DNA of 64,000 bases, taken from positions 124,001-188,000 of the forward strand of contig PLCN01000020.1 in the NCBI GenBank assembly GCA_003134785.1, written 5' to 3'. Made by a program: the position numbers and the translations under genes. This document shows, in pieces, positions 9,161 through 18,109 of the stretch. The notes below the pieces were generated by a model, which worked only from the letters and a program-made list of their open reading frames with translations, ran no database searches and was not told where the DNA came from. Positions within the stretch are counted from its first letter, which is position 1. Each line of letters starts with the position of its first letter. Source of the stretch: Spartobacteria bacterium (GTDB lineage: Bacteria; Verrucomicrobiota; Verrucomicrobiia; Chthoniobacterales; UBA10450).

Positions 9161-9516
9161 CGCGGGCGCCCTTGGTTCGGCTGAATGCAGATGGTAGTCT
9201 CGACGCGGGTTTCAGTTCCACCTCAACAATCACAAGCCTGCTAACCGGGCGCGATCTCGTGCTTCAACCCGATGGAAAGTTCGTCGCCGCGGTTAACAAT
9301 TCCGTCTATCGCTTCAACAGCGACGGTTCGAAAGACACCAGCTTTCGCCAGCCTGTCATGATAGACGGCACGTTTAATCCGGCCATAGCTGGAACACCAG
9401 TCTCCGTCCAGCTGCAGTCCGACGCGCGGATTTTGGTCGGAGGCATATTTACTGATGTCGATCCGCCCGGAGCTCCGACCAATTCGCATTTCCGGTGTAG
9501 CCAGGCTCAATTCTGA
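9118..9516 (+). CDS. Delta-60 repeat surface protein, middle fragment between frameshifts
   Basis: This frame continues the preceding repeat protein (VLSGRFQFGTGSAM, then RLNADGSLDAGFSS and LQPDGKFVAAVN repeats). It runs out at SHFRCSQAQF just after RILVGGIFTDVD. Removing one base near 9483 restores the expected ISGVARLNSDGTID and rejoins the original frame. It has no start codon or ribosome-binding site of its own; the first ATG is at 9157. It is not an independent gene. The two frameshifts are opposite in sign and about 370 bases apart, so the overall frame of the 8255-11563 gene is preserved outside this segment. Confidence 0.7.
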   Translation, partial: VLSGRFQFGTGSAMTRAPLVRLNADGSLDAGFSSTSTITSLLTGRDLVLQPDGKFVAAVNNSVYRFNSDGSKDTSFRQPVMIDGTFNPAIAGTPVSVQLQSDARILVGGIFTDVDPPGAPTNSHFRCSQAQF

Positions 9517-11563
9517 TGGCACGATCGATCCCAGCTTAACTTCGAGCCACAGAACCGGTGTGGACACCGCCCCGAACAGCTTTGCCAGGCTCTCCGATGG
9601 CTCAACTCTCGTGGGCTTCGGCGACAAGATCGATCTCGCGATTCCTTACAACATCGGGCGTCTTCTGAGCGACGGTTCGCTCGATCCGAACTTTACCCTC
9701 TCGAGTTCCGACCCGAACAGTTTTCTCACCGGCGGTTTTAGCGCCCGGGGTTTAACGCCTTTGCCCGACGGCACATTCTTTGTTTTCGGGCTAAAAGCGA
9801 ACGCTTTCACTTACGGCAAAGTTCTACCCAACGGGACGCAGGATACTGCCTTCGCCACGGACGCTCCGCCGGTTTTCCAGAATGCGATCGCTGCCCCGGA
9901 GGGAAAGGTGCTCCTTTGCGCCGGCACCGACAGTCAATCGATGGTCTACAGCACTCTCACGCGTCTCCGGGCCGACGGCCACTTTGACACGTTTGCATTC
10001 CCGGATTCGATCCGGTCCACCCAAGTCCACCGCGGTGAGACCGGACAGTTGTTCGGGATGAACGTTGGCAGTCGCAGCTTAGCCGTGCAACCCGACGGGA
10101 AAACCCTGTTCGAATACCTTGCGCTTACGTCGGACTGGCTCTTCCATCTCGTGCGGTTGAATGCCGATGGGTCAATCGACGCTGGTTTTACGGAAACCAC
10201 GTTCACGCCGCTCGATCTAAGCCAGACCTTCCCGGTCCTCTTCGATCCGATAACAGGCCAGACCATTCAACCGAACGAAGGCGTCTGGACGGCCAGCCTC
10301 CCCTTGCTCGATGCGCAGATTCAGTCCGACGGCCGCATCATCATTGCAGGCCACTTTACCTCCTTCAATGGAACCGCGGCACGAGGGATTGTTCGGCTCC
10401 AATCCGACGGCACGGTGGATAACACGTTTACATCTGGAGGTGGCGCGCAATGGACCGCGACGACCGAGACCTCCACATTCTTTCCTGGCGTAGAGAACAT
10501 TGAGCCACAATTTGACGGAAAACTTCTGATCACCGGCACGTTTGAAGCCTTCAACGGAGCACCTGCTCCTGGCATCGCCAGCTTGAATCCCGACGGCTCA
10601 GTCGACACCTCCTTTGTCGCCCCAGCGTTCCGTGAGAAATATTCACGCCTCGCTAGCACGCTAGCGCGCCAACTTGATGGTTCATTCCTGCTCAGCGGCC
10701 CATATCATTTTCCAAACGAAACTACTGCGCCGTCGCTTCTCCGCCTGGTCGGCCCAGCTGGCTCGACCATCGGAAATGTTTCAACCCGCTTGCCAGTCGG
10801 CACGGATGATAACGTTTTGATCGAGGGTTTTATCGTTCAGGGACCGGCTGGCTCGAGCAAGAAAATGATGGTGCGCGCGATTGGTCCATCACTCGCCGGC
10901 TTTGGGATCGGTGACGCCTTGGCAAATCCGACCCTGGAGATTCATGATGCGAGTAATGCGATCGTCGCGAAAAATGACGATTGGAAAATCACCCAGCTTG
11001 GTGGCCTCATTACCGGCGATCAATCTGCAGAGATCGCGGCGAGCCAGCTGGCACCGGGCAACGACTTGGAATCCGCTGTCATCGCCAACCTTGCTCCGGG
11101 CAGTTACACCGCGGTGGTGCGCGGAGTGGGCAACACCATTGGCACCGGCGTGGTCGACGCTTACGATCTCAGCCCTGCCTCTCCTGCCAGACTGGCAAAC
11201 ATCGCCACGAGAGGATTGATCCAACCCGGCGATAAACTCATGATCGCGGGCTTCATCGTGCAGAATGGCCCCGTGCGAGTCGTGGTCCGTGCGATTGGTC
11301 CCTCCTTGTTCGCGTTTGGTATCACGAACGCCCTGACTGATACCACCCTCCAGCTAAGGGACCAGAACGGCGCAATCGTGCTGGAGAATGACGATTGGAA
11401 AACAACGCAACGGCAGGAGCTCGAGTACACCGGCCTGCAACCGACCCACGATTTGGAAGCGGCCCTCGTTACTACCATACCGCCCGGACAATACACCGCA
11501 CAGGTGCGAGGCAAAGGTGAGGCAACCGGCATTGGCGTTGTTCAGGTCTATTTTCTTCAGTGA
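9455..11563 (+). CDS. Delta-60 repeat surface protein, C-terminal fragment with tandem NISTR/GGFI module
   Basis: Continuation of the same protein in the original frame; the ATG at 9455 is probably not a real start. More delta-60 repeats (LLSDGSLDPNF, LNADGSIDAGF, LQSDGTVDNTF, LNPDGSVDTSF) lead to the shared C-terminal module in two copies. The first has NVSTRLPVGTDDNVLIEGF then VRAIGPSLAGFG, LEIHD and KNDDWK. The second has ANIATRGLIQPGDKLMIAGF, VRAIGPSLFAFG, LQLRD and ENDDWK. The chain ends VQVYFLQ. The same module ends five other proteins here. The whole gene, 8255-11563, would encode about 1,100 residues. Function unknown; an exported or surface location is likely. Confidence 0.8.
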   Translation: MSIRPELRPIRISGVARLNSDGTIDPSLTSSHRTGVDTAPNSFARLSDGSTLVGFGDKIDLAIPYNIGRLLSDGSLDPNFTLSSSDPNSFLTGGFSARGLTPLPDGTFFVFGLKANAFTYGKVLPNGTQDTAFATDAPPVFQNAIAAPEGKVLLCAGTDSQSMVYSTLTRLRADGHFDTFAFPDSIRSTQVHRGETGQLFGMNVGSRSLAVQPDGKTLFEYLALTSDWLFHLVRLNADGSIDAGFTETTFTPLDLSQTFPVLFDPITGQTIQPNEGVWTASLPLLDAQIQSDGRIIIAGHFTSFNGTAARGIVRLQSDGTVDNTFTSGGGAQWTATTETSTFFPGVENIEPQFDGKLLITGTFEAFNGAPAPGIASLNPDGSVDTSFVAPAFREKYSRLASTLARQLDGSFLLSGPYHFPNETTAPSLLRLVGPAGSTIGNVSTRLPVGTDDNVLIEGFIVQGPAGSSKKMMVRAIGPSLAGFGIGDALANPTLEIHDASNAIVAKNDDWKITQLGGLITGDQSAEIAASQLAPGNDLESAVIANLAPGSYTAVVRGVGNTIGTGVVDAYDLSPASPARLANIATRGLIQPGDKLMIAGFIVQNGPVRVVVRAIGPSLFAFGITNALTDTTLQLRDQNGAIVLENDDWKTTQRQELEYTGLQPTHDLEAALVTTIPPGQYTAQVRGKGEATGIGVVQVYFLQ

Positions 11564-11598
11564 GTCGGAAGGACTGGAATGCATTTAGGCGACACCGT

Positions 11599-12309
11599 CT
11601 AAAAAATTTTCTTCGGCGCCGGTTCGAGCCAGATGGCCTGGCGGATGAAACGAAATTCGCGGTGTCCAAAGTTCTTCCATCCCGCGCGTTCGGCGAGCGA
11701 GCGAAATTCACGAAAAGAAAACGCGCGCGCGGCTGAGAGCCTTGCATCCGTGCGGGTCATGACCTCCCGATAGATGAAGACGGTAAGCAGATAGACGCCG
11801 ACAGAGGCGAGCCAACCGCGTCTGAGATCGGAAACTAGAACAAATTTTCTCGATAATTTCCGGCAGCGTTCGAGCAGTTGCGTCGCCGCGCCTTCGTCAA
11901 AATGATGAAGCGCTAGCGAACAGAGGACGATGTCGTATTGGCCATCGTCCCCGAACGAGAGGATATCGCCCTGGATGAAATCGATCTCTGGATAATTCGC
12001 GCTCAACCCGCGCGCGATCTCCAGGGTGGAGCTTTGCTGATCGACTGCCTCCACCGTCACTTTCGCGCCAACTTTTCTGGCGTAGTCGATCACGAGCCGC
12101 GGAATATCTCCGGAGCCAGTGGCGAGATCGAGCACGCGCACTTGCGCGCCGGGCTGGATCCAGCGCCGCAGGAAATGCAGGATGAGCGCGTAGCTGCCAA
12201 AGCAGCGATTGAGCTGGCGCAGGTTGCGCAAATCGCTCACCAATTCCGGCGTGACCGGCTGCGGCCGGTCCATTAACTCTGGCTCGGCCGGGTTGAAGCT
12301 GCGCTTCAT
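11599..12309 (-). CDS. Class I SAM-dependent methyltransferase
   Basis: 236 residues from the ATG at 12309 (MKRSFNPAEPELMDRP). The frame is open further upstream, but that stretch is a palindromic repeat and is not counted. The Rossmann-fold motif I VLDLATGSGDIPRLV is followed by an acidic motif II (VEAVDQQ), FIQGDILSF, and the motif IV-like DIVLCSLALHHFDE. This resembles UbiE-like small-molecule methyltransferases more than nucleic-acid enzymes. A hydrophobic segment (VGVYLLTVFIY) near residue 170 could touch membrane or lipid substrates. It lies downstream of the cupin and glycosyltransferase genes on the same strand, so a role in envelope glycan or lipid modification is possible. The substrate is unknown. 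Confidence 0.8.
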   Translation of the reverse strand: MKRSFNPAEPELMDRPQPVTPELVSDLRNLRQLNRCFGSYALILHFLRRWIQPGAQVRVLDLATGSGDIPRLVIDYARKVGAKVTVEAVDQQSSTLEIARGLSANYPEIDFIQGDILSFGDDGQYDIVLCSLALHHFDEGAATQLLERCRKLSRKFVLVSDLRRGWLASVGVYLLTVFIYREVMTRTDARLSAARAFSFREFRSLAERAGWKNFGHREFRFIRQAIWLEPAPKKIF

Positions 12310-12314
12310 CGTTT

Positions 12315-12393
12315 CCTGTAGCGGCGGTCTATGACCGCCGACGGATCGAGCGTTAGGAAAAGAAAGCCGGCGGCCATAGACCGCCGCTACAGG
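12315..12393. repeat. Palindromic repeat, family A (copy 1)
   Basis: Inverted arms at 12315-12340 and 12368-12393 (26 bases, core GGCGGTCTATGACCGCC, one mismatch) with a 27-base loop. It fills the space between the methyltransferase start and the cupin end and includes the cupin stop codon. A second copy lies at 31132-31204. Confidence 0.88.
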
Positions 12394-13133
12394 TTCAGGA
12401 AACGCTGCCACGATTCCGGCAGCGTTGCCGTTTCGATTTCGCTCGCGATCCGCCCTTCGAACTCCGGAGTAAACGACGTGCTCGTTCCGTAAACCATGAT
12501 CACATCCTCGGATCCCTCGACCCGGATGGCGTGCGCGACTCCCGGCGGCACCACGAAGCCAATGTTGTGCACGCTGCGATGGTTATCACCGTCGATGAAG
12601 AAACGCATCGTCCGCGAAGGCAATCCCGCACGCACGTCTTTGAGAATCACTTCCGCGACTCCTTGCACGAAAAACATGACGTCCCACTGCTCTTTCTCGT
12701 AACGGCGCAGCGAATAATTTTCCGGCTCATCGAGAAAACAGCGGCGCATCCAGTCCGCCGGCGCAGTCCCATCGGGGATGCTAGGCGGATGCACGTGAAA
12801 GCCTTTTGCGGTCGGCGCGAACATGCGCGCGCTGGCCCATTGCGTGGGCCAGAAGCCGATCCGCGCCAGCACGCCTTCATCGCGACGGACAAATTCGCCG
12901 AACGAACCTCGATGCCGCTGCGGATAGATCGTGCGCGGGAAAATTTCGACACCCGGAATCCAGGCCTCGCGCACTTCCGCGCTCGTCCGATCCGCCGAGG
13001 CCAATTTTCCCGCGTCGATGCCAGCTCCGGCCACTTGCTGCGAAAATGTTTGCGGCGCGTAATCGCGGAGAACGAGCGCCGTTCGCGCCTCCGGCGTCAG
13101 GCCTTGCCACAATTTGTTATCGGGAGTGCTCAT
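12387..13133 (-). CDS. Cupin protein, dTDP-4-dehydrorhamnose 3,5-epimerase (RmlC)-like
   Basis: 248 residues. The C-terminal two thirds read as an RmlC-type jelly roll: KGFHVHPPSIPDG, QWDVMFFVQGVAEVILKDVR, GLPSRTMRF, and PPGVAHAIRVEG. The first histidine and the PxGxAH turn are where the family keeps catalytic and structural residues. The N-terminal 85 residues are not recognised. It may epimerise a nucleotide sugar for cell-surface polysaccharide, which fits the double glycosyltransferase 15 bases upstream on the same strand. No other rhamnose genes (rmlA, B, D) are nearby, so rhamnose itself is not proven. The last bases and the stop codon come from palindromic repeat family A. Confidence 0.75.
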   Translation of the reverse strand: MSTPDNKLWQGLTPEARTALVLRDYAPQTFSQQVAGAGIDAGKLASADRTSAEVREAWIPGVEIFPRTIYPQRHRGSFGEFVRRDEGVLARIGFWPTQWASARMFAPTAKGFHVHPPSIPDGTAPADWMRRCFLDEPENYSLRRYEKEQWDVMFFVQGVAEVILKDVRAGLPSRTMRFFIDGDNHRSVHNIGFVVPPGVAHAIRVEGSEDVIMVYGTSTSFTPEFEGRIASEIETATLPESWQRFLNL

Positions 13134-13148
13134 ATCAGAAGTCGGAGA

Positions 13149-15602
13149 TTAGTTGCCTAACGAGAAATCGGCGCGGTCGCGCGAAAGGTTTGGGTTGTAA
13201 TACGGATCGCGTTCGAGCACCTCGGGCCAGCGTTCGCGTATCACCTCGGTCTCGAGTGGTTCCACCGTTCGCCGCCGCGTGCCGGATTCGTGGTGATACA
13301 GCTTCGCGAACGGAGTGTAAACAATGAGATAACCAGCGCGCCGCATCTTGAGACAGAGATCGACGTCATTAAAGGTAACCGGCAGGCGCTCCTCATCGAA
13401 TCCTCCCACCTCGTCGAACACATCGCGGCGCGTGAGCAAACACGCGCCGGTCACGGAGCTGTAATTGCGCGTCACTTGCAATTGCCGGCAAACGCCCGGC
13501 GCTTCCGCGGGCAACCCGCGAAAAGCGTGCTCTGCGATCCCGCCCACGCCCACGACAATACCCGCGTGCTGCACCGTATCATCTGGATAAAGCAGGCGCG
13601 CTCCCACCGCGCCCACCTCGGTCCGTTGCACATGCTCTGCCATCGTGGTGAGCCAATCGCCCTCAATCACTTCGGTGTCGTTATTCAAAAAGAGGAGCCA
13701 CGGGCTGTCGGTTTGCTCGACCGCGAAATTATTCACTGCGGAAAAATTGAAAGGGCCGCTGTAACGCAAAAGCCGGTGCTTGAACTGCGAGAAATACGCG
13801 CGCGCCTCCTCGGACTGGCTGTCGTTATCGACCACAACGATCTCATAGGGCGCATAACGGGTTTTGCTCGTCAGGCTCTCGAGACAGCGGGCCAGCAAAT
13901 CGACGCGGTCGCGCACGGGGATGATAATCGAAATCTTTTTCGCTTCCGCCAGCTCGCGCTTGATCCAGTAGGCGTGCGTGCGCCAGTCGATTGAGACATG
14001 CCCCGCCTGCTGCCGTCGTTCCAGGTGCGCTTCGAGCGCCAGGCGGCCGGTCTCGAGCGAGCCGGGCTTGCGCCGGATATTGTCCGCGGTGGAAGCGAGG
14101 CTGCGCCGCCAGTGATAAAGTACGCGCGGGATGTGATCGATTCGGTCAGTTCGTTCTGTCACGCGCAGAAAGAGATCGTAGTCCTGCGCGCCATCAAACT
14201 CCGAACGGAAACCACCCACCTCCCTGACCAGGTCGCGGCGAATGAGCGTGAAATGGCAAATGTAGTTGCATGAGAGAAAATAATCCGGAGACCAGTCCGG
14301 TTTGAAAATGGGCGAATCGAAGCCTGTCTCCGTCAGTTTGTCTTCATCCGAATAAATCAGGTCCGAGTCGGGATGCTCTTGCAGCCATTTCACGTTTTGA
14401 AAAAGCGCATCCGGTTCGAGCACATCGTCGTGATCGAGGAACGCCACCCAATCACCTTGCGCGAGCGCGAGGCCGCGATTTGAGGCGGCGGAAATCCCGC
14501 CTCTCTTGTCATCGCTCCCCAGAATGATGCGCGAATCCCGGGCCGCAAGTTCCTGCAAACATCGAAGTGTTTCCGGATCGGTCGAAGAATCATCGACCAG
14601 GATGTGCTCCCATTTTTCGTAAGTCTGGACGAGCACCGACTCGACGCACTCGGTCAGCCATGTCACCGGGGTATTGAAAACCGGTGTGATAATGCTGATG
14701 CAAGGTTGGTAGGAGAAAGCACGTCCTTGATCGCGCAAGGCACCAAGCTCGCCGCTCTGGGCGAGCCGCTTCTCGATCCACTTATGATATTCGCTGGGTG
14801 CGGCCACGCGAGACGACTCGTTAGGCTTGGGAAATCGCTTGCGCACTTCGCGCAGCAGTTTCTGCGGCAAACGGTAGGGCGCGAGCAGGACCTGGCCGAT
14901 CTTGCGTTCCGGCGATTTGCGGAGCGCCTGTTTTTCCTGCTTCAACTGCTTCAACTGGCGCTTAGCCTCTTTTAACTTCAGCAGTTTCTCTTCGAGCTTT
15001 GCGATATGGTGGTCCGCCGCTTCGAGCTCCGACATTCGCGTGCTCAGTGTCCGTTGCAATCCGCGCACATGCCGATGGAGCCGCGCGAAAGCGGATTCGA
15101 CCGCAGGAACGAGCGCCTCCTGCGAATCGCCTGCGTGACGCACCAACCGCAGCGCTGTCGGTTCGAAATCTCCCAAATCGCATTCGTAATCCGGCCGCAA
15201 ACCGAGACGACGGAATGATTCCACCAAATGTGGACGACGCTTCGAAATTTCCGCTCCGACTCCGGACACCAGCAGGATATCCCGGGCGCGGCCCGCGATT
15301 TCCTCCGCCGCGCGCTCGTCCTGAATTTTTTCCGGCGGATAAAACCAAACCGCGAGATCGGCCGGCGGCCCACTTCCATTCCGCGGAAGCGTGGACGCCA
15401 ATTCGTCGATGGAAGCGCAGATCGTCGCGCGCGCGCCAGCCTCCTCGAATTGCCGAGTCAACTCCTCCCGCTCCGGGCCGATGATCAAAAACGGGCCACG
15501 TCCGAATTTTTGCGCAACAAACTGCGCAAAATCCGAACGAACAGAATGGGGACGTGACCGCAACACAGGGACAGTATATTGATTGAAGCAGGGCGCAGGC
15601 AA
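13149..15602 (-). CDS. Two-domain family 2 glycosyltransferase (O-antigen/surface polysaccharide type)
   Basis: About 817 residues. Residues 1-170 look like a degenerate methyltransferase-like fold (GPFLIIGPEREELTRQFE). A coiled coil follows at about 185-235 (LEEKLLKLKEAKRQLKQ). The first GT2 domain starts near 300 (CISIITPVFNTP, HILVDDSSTD, WVAFLDHDDVLEPDAL with the DxD-type motif). The second starts near 555 (KISIIIPVRDRVD, EIVVVDNDSQ, LLFLNNDTEVI). Such tandem enzymes add two sugars to surface glycans from the cytoplasmic side. There is no ATG at the 5' end: the frame opens at a TTG (15602), with an in-frame GTG at 15566, so the true start is uncertain. It is divergent from the LpxL-WaaF fusion and leads the cupin-methyltransferase group. 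Confidence 0.85.
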   Translation of the reverse strand: MPAPCFNQYTVPVLRSRPHSVRSDFAQFVAQKFGRGPFLIIGPEREELTRQFEEAGARATICASIDELASTLPRNGSGPPADLAVWFYPPEKIQDERAAEEIAGRARDILLVSGVGAEISKRRPHLVESFRRLGLRPDYECDLGDFEPTALRLVRHAGDSQEALVPAVESAFARLHRHVRGLQRTLSTRMSELEAADHHIAKLEEKLLKLKEAKRQLKQLKQEKQALRKSPERKIGQVLLAPYRLPQKLLREVRKRFPKPNESSRVAAPSEYHKWIEKRLAQSGELGALRDQGRAFSYQPCISIITPVFNTPVTWLTECVESVLVQTYEKWEHILVDDSSTDPETLRCLQELAARDSRIILGSDDKRGGISAASNRGLALAQGDWVAFLDHDDVLEPDALFQNVKWLQEHPDSDLIYSDEDKLTETGFDSPIFKPDWSPDYFLSCNYICHFTLIRRDLVREVGGFRSEFDGAQDYDLFLRVTERTDRIDHIPRVLYHWRRSLASTADNIRRKPGSLETGRLALEAHLERRQQAGHVSIDWRTHAYWIKRELAEAKKISIIIPVRDRVDLLARCLESLTSKTRYAPYEIVVVDNDSQSEEARAYFSQFKHRLLRYSGPFNFSAVNNFAVEQTDSPWLLFLNNDTEVIEGDWLTTMAEHVQRTEVGAVGARLLYPDDTVQHAGIVVGVGGIAEHAFRGLPAEAPGVCRQLQVTRNYSSVTGACLLTRRDVFDEVGGFDEERLPVTFNDVDLCLKMRRAGYLIVYTPFAKLYHHESGTRRRTVEPLETEVIRERWPEVLERDPYYNPNLSRDRADFSLGN

Positions 15603-15650
15603 CTTTACGCTTCGGCGCGAATCTTACCGGCCTCGTCTCGCTGATCCTGC

Positions 15651-17594
15651 ATGCTCGATTTCAGCATCTACCTTTTGTATCGCGCGGGCACGGCGATCAT
15701 GAGCGCATTTCCGGTGCGCGTCCTGTTCGCGCTCGGAAATTTCCTGGGTTTCGCCGCGTGGCTGTTGCTCCCCCAGTATCGCCGACTCGCCCGGCGTAAT
15801 CTTGAGATCGCCTTCGGGAAAGAAAAATCGCCGGCCGAATTGCGACGGATTGTCCGCCGCCACTTCCAAAATCTCAGCGCCAATTTGATTTGCGGCGTCA
15901 AGATGGGATCGATGCCGCCGGAAAAACTGGCGCGATATGTCGAAACGGAAAATCTAGAGGCGGTCCATCGCGAGCTGCGCGCGGGCCAGCCCGTCATCCT
16001 GCTCTTGAGCCATATCGGAAACTGGGAATTGTTTGCGCAGCTGGTGCCGCACTATGCCGATTACGCAAGGATCGGAACGGTCTATCAAAAACTCGCAAAC
16101 CGGTACATCGACCAGGACGTAAGTCGAAAACGAGCGGCGGCCGGCGCCGAGCTCTTCGATCGCGGCGAAGGCTTTCACAAGCCAATCGAATTGCTTCGTT
16201 CCGGTGGGCTCATTGGAATTCTGGGCGATCAGCACGCGGGCGACCACGGTCTCTGGACGCCATTTTTCGGCCGGCTCGCCTCGACTTCACCGCTCTCCGG
16301 TCTGCTGGCAAAGAGAACCGGCGCGACGGTAATCGCGGCGGCGGTTCATACCGAGGGCCCGGCGCGCTGGCGGATGGTTTTTACTCCACGCATCGATTCG
16401 CCCGGCGACTCCGTGAACGCCATTACCGCGAAAGCGAACGAGCAGATCGAGCAGCAGATTCGGCGGACGCCCGAGGATTGGTTGTGGGTACACAATCGTT
16501 GGAAGACTCCGAAGCCCTTCTTTCTTCTGACGCATTACAAGCGCGGTGTTTACGTTCCGCCCGAAACGCATGACTTGAAGCCATTCCGGATTCTGATCCG
16601 TAGTTCAAACTGGCTGGGCGACAGCATCATTAGCATGCCCGCAGTGCGCGCGATCAAGGCGGGACGTCCAGACGCGCATATCACCATTGCCGCCCCGGAG
16701 AAATTCGTCGCCGTCTGGAAACTCCTGCCTGAAGTTGACGAGATCATCGGCCTAACGAGTGGTTCGCTTCTCCGCGCCGTCCGGTTGATTCGGCGGCAAC
16801 CACGCTTCGATGTCGCCGTGCTTTTTCCGAATTCGTTGCGCACCGCTTTGGAAGTTTGGCTCGCGGGGATCCCGCGCCGAGTCGCTTATCGCGGTCATCA
16901 TCGCCGGTGGCTCGTCAATCAGATTATTGCCGAGCCATTGAAGCGCGGCCCGATCGAGCATCAGGTTTACCGGTATCTTCAAATCGCGCGCGAATTGGGC
17001 GGACCCGCGGATTCCCCGCCAGCTCGCATGTTTTTGCCCCGCGCGAAACGCAATGGCGCAACCGCGAAGATCGCCCTTTGCCCGGGCGCCGAATACGGTC
17101 CGGCGAAGCGATGGCTCCCGGAGCGCTTTGCCGAGGTCGCTCTGACTGTTTCAGGTCAGAGACCAGTTCAATGGATTCTGTTCGGCACCTCCGCTGATAA
17201 GGAGACCGGGGCGCTGATCGAAGCCGCGGTTGGCGTCAACTGCATCAATCGTATCGGTCAAACGACGCTCCCGGAGCTTATCAACGAGCTAAGCGAGTGC
17301 GCCGTGCTGCTCACGAATGACACGGGGACGATGCATCTCGCCACGATCCTTGGTGTTCCCGTCGTCGCTGTCTTCGGCTCGACCGAACCTCGTCTCACCG
17401 GTCCGCTCGGAACCGGCCACCGCGTAATTCGCCACCAGGTTGAATGCAGTCCGTGTTTCCTGCGCAAATGCCCGATCGATTTCCGCTGCATGAAAGCGGC
17501 CACTGTCGATGAAGTCGCGGATTCAGTTTCCTCGCTGCTGAAAAGGTGGGAAGCCCCTCTCGACCGCAGCGATCCCGCGCATTCCAACAACTGA
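15651..17594 (+). CDS. Fusion of LpxL-like lipid A acyltransferase and WaaF-like heptosyltransferase
   Basis: 647 residues. Residues 1-300 match lysophospholipid/lipid A acyltransferases: an N-terminal membrane segment (ALGNFLGFAAWLLL), YRRLARRNLEIAFG, the HX4E catalytic motif in LSHIGNWELFAQL, and GDQHAGDHGLW. Residues about 318-630 are a family 9 glycosyltransferase: RILIRSSNWLGDSIISMPAV, IALCPGAEYGPAKRW, LLTNDTGTMHLATILGVP and FGSTEPRLTGP. The acyltransferase would add secondary acyl chains to lipid A and the heptosyltransferase would extend the inner core, both at the cytoplasmic face of the inner membrane. These are usually separate genes; here they are one open frame with no frameshift or internal stop. 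Confidence 0.9.
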   Translation: MLDFSIYLLYRAGTAIMSAFPVRVLFALGNFLGFAAWLLLPQYRRLARRNLEIAFGKEKSPAELRRIVRRHFQNLSANLICGVKMGSMPPEKLARYVETENLEAVHRELRAGQPVILLLSHIGNWELFAQLVPHYADYARIGTVYQKLANRYIDQDVSRKRAAAGAELFDRGEGFHKPIELLRSGGLIGILGDQHAGDHGLWTPFFGRLASTSPLSGLLAKRTGATVIAAAVHTEGPARWRMVFTPRIDSPGDSVNAITAKANEQIEQQIRRTPEDWLWVHNRWKTPKPFFLLTHYKRGVYVPPETHDLKPFRILIRSSNWLGDSIISMPAVRAIKAGRPDAHITIAAPEKFVAVWKLLPEVDEIIGLTSGSLLRAVRLIRRQPRFDVAVLFPNSLRTALEVWLAGIPRRVAYRGHHRRWLVNQIIAEPLKRGPIEHQVYRYLQIARELGGPADSPPARMFLPRAKRNGATAKIALCPGAEYGPAKRWLPERFAEVALTVSGQRPVQWILFGTSADKETGALIEAAVGVNCINRIGQTTLPELINELSECAVLLTNDTGTMHLATILGVPVVAVFGSTEPRLTGPLGTGHRVIRHQVECSPCFLRKCPIDFRCMKAATVDEVADSVSSLLKRWEAPLDRSDPAHSNN

Positions 17595-17664
17595 CGATAG
17601 CAAAATAGTCGGCGTCTCGAACAAACCTCCTGCCTGCGACAATTCCGTTGCTTTAGGGAAACCT

Positions 17665-17684
17665 TGCGAAATGATAGTTTCGCA
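17665..17684 (+). promoter_or_regulatory. Small hairpin overlapping a start codon
   Basis: TGCGAAA (17665-17671) and TTTCGCA (17678-17684) are perfect 7-base inverted repeats around a 6-base loop. The last base is the A of the thioesterase ATG, so the structure would cover the initiation region. No ribosome-binding site is evident upstream. Regulation of translation is only a possibility. Confidence 0.35.
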
Positions 17685-18109
17685 TGTTGAACGACAGCGC
17701 GCCTCGCATCCGCACCGACGTGCAGGTGATGTTCTTCGATACGGATTGCGCGGCCGTAGTGCACAACATCGCCTACCTGCGCTTCATCGAAATCGCGCGA
17801 ACGCATCTCGCCGAGCAGCTTGGGCTCGGCCTCGCCCAGATGGCCGACAACCAGAAGTATCCGGTGGTCGTGCGGACCGAAATCGATTACCGGCGCGCGG
17901 CCAAGCTGGGCGATCGGCTGGTGATCGAAGGCTGGCTCGACCAACTCGAGCGAGTTCGATTTTGGTGCGCCTTTCGAGTCACCCGCCCGGCTGATGAAAC
18001 GCTGATCGCGGAATGCCGCCAGATGCTCGCGATCATTCAGATGCCCGAGGCAAAGTTGCTTCGCGTCCCGGACGAATGGGATCGATATCGCATTCCGGAC
18101 GGAGGATGA
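17684..18109 (+). CDS. Acyl-CoA thioesterase, 4HBT/YbgC-type hotdog fold
   Basis: 141 residues, the standard size for the family. The motif VQVMFFDTDCAAVVHNIAYL carries the conserved Asp and the His/Asn-Tyr segment of YbgC-like 4-hydroxybenzoyl-CoA thioesterases; IDYRRAAKLGDRLVIEGWL follows as the second strand block. It would hydrolyse acyl-CoA or acyl-ACP thioesters in the cytoplasm. YbgC often sits with the Tol-Pal envelope genes; here its neighbours are lipid A and glycan genes, so a role in acyl supply or phospholipid turnover is plausible. A leading ATG-proximal hairpin may limit translation. Confidence 0.88.
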   Translation: MLNDSAPRIRTDVQVMFFDTDCAAVVHNIAYLRFIEIARTHLAEQLGLGLAQMADNQKYPVVVRTEIDYRRAAKLGDRLVIEGWLDQLERVRFWCAFRVTRPADETLIAECRQMLAIIQMPEAKLLRVPDEWDRYRIPDGG

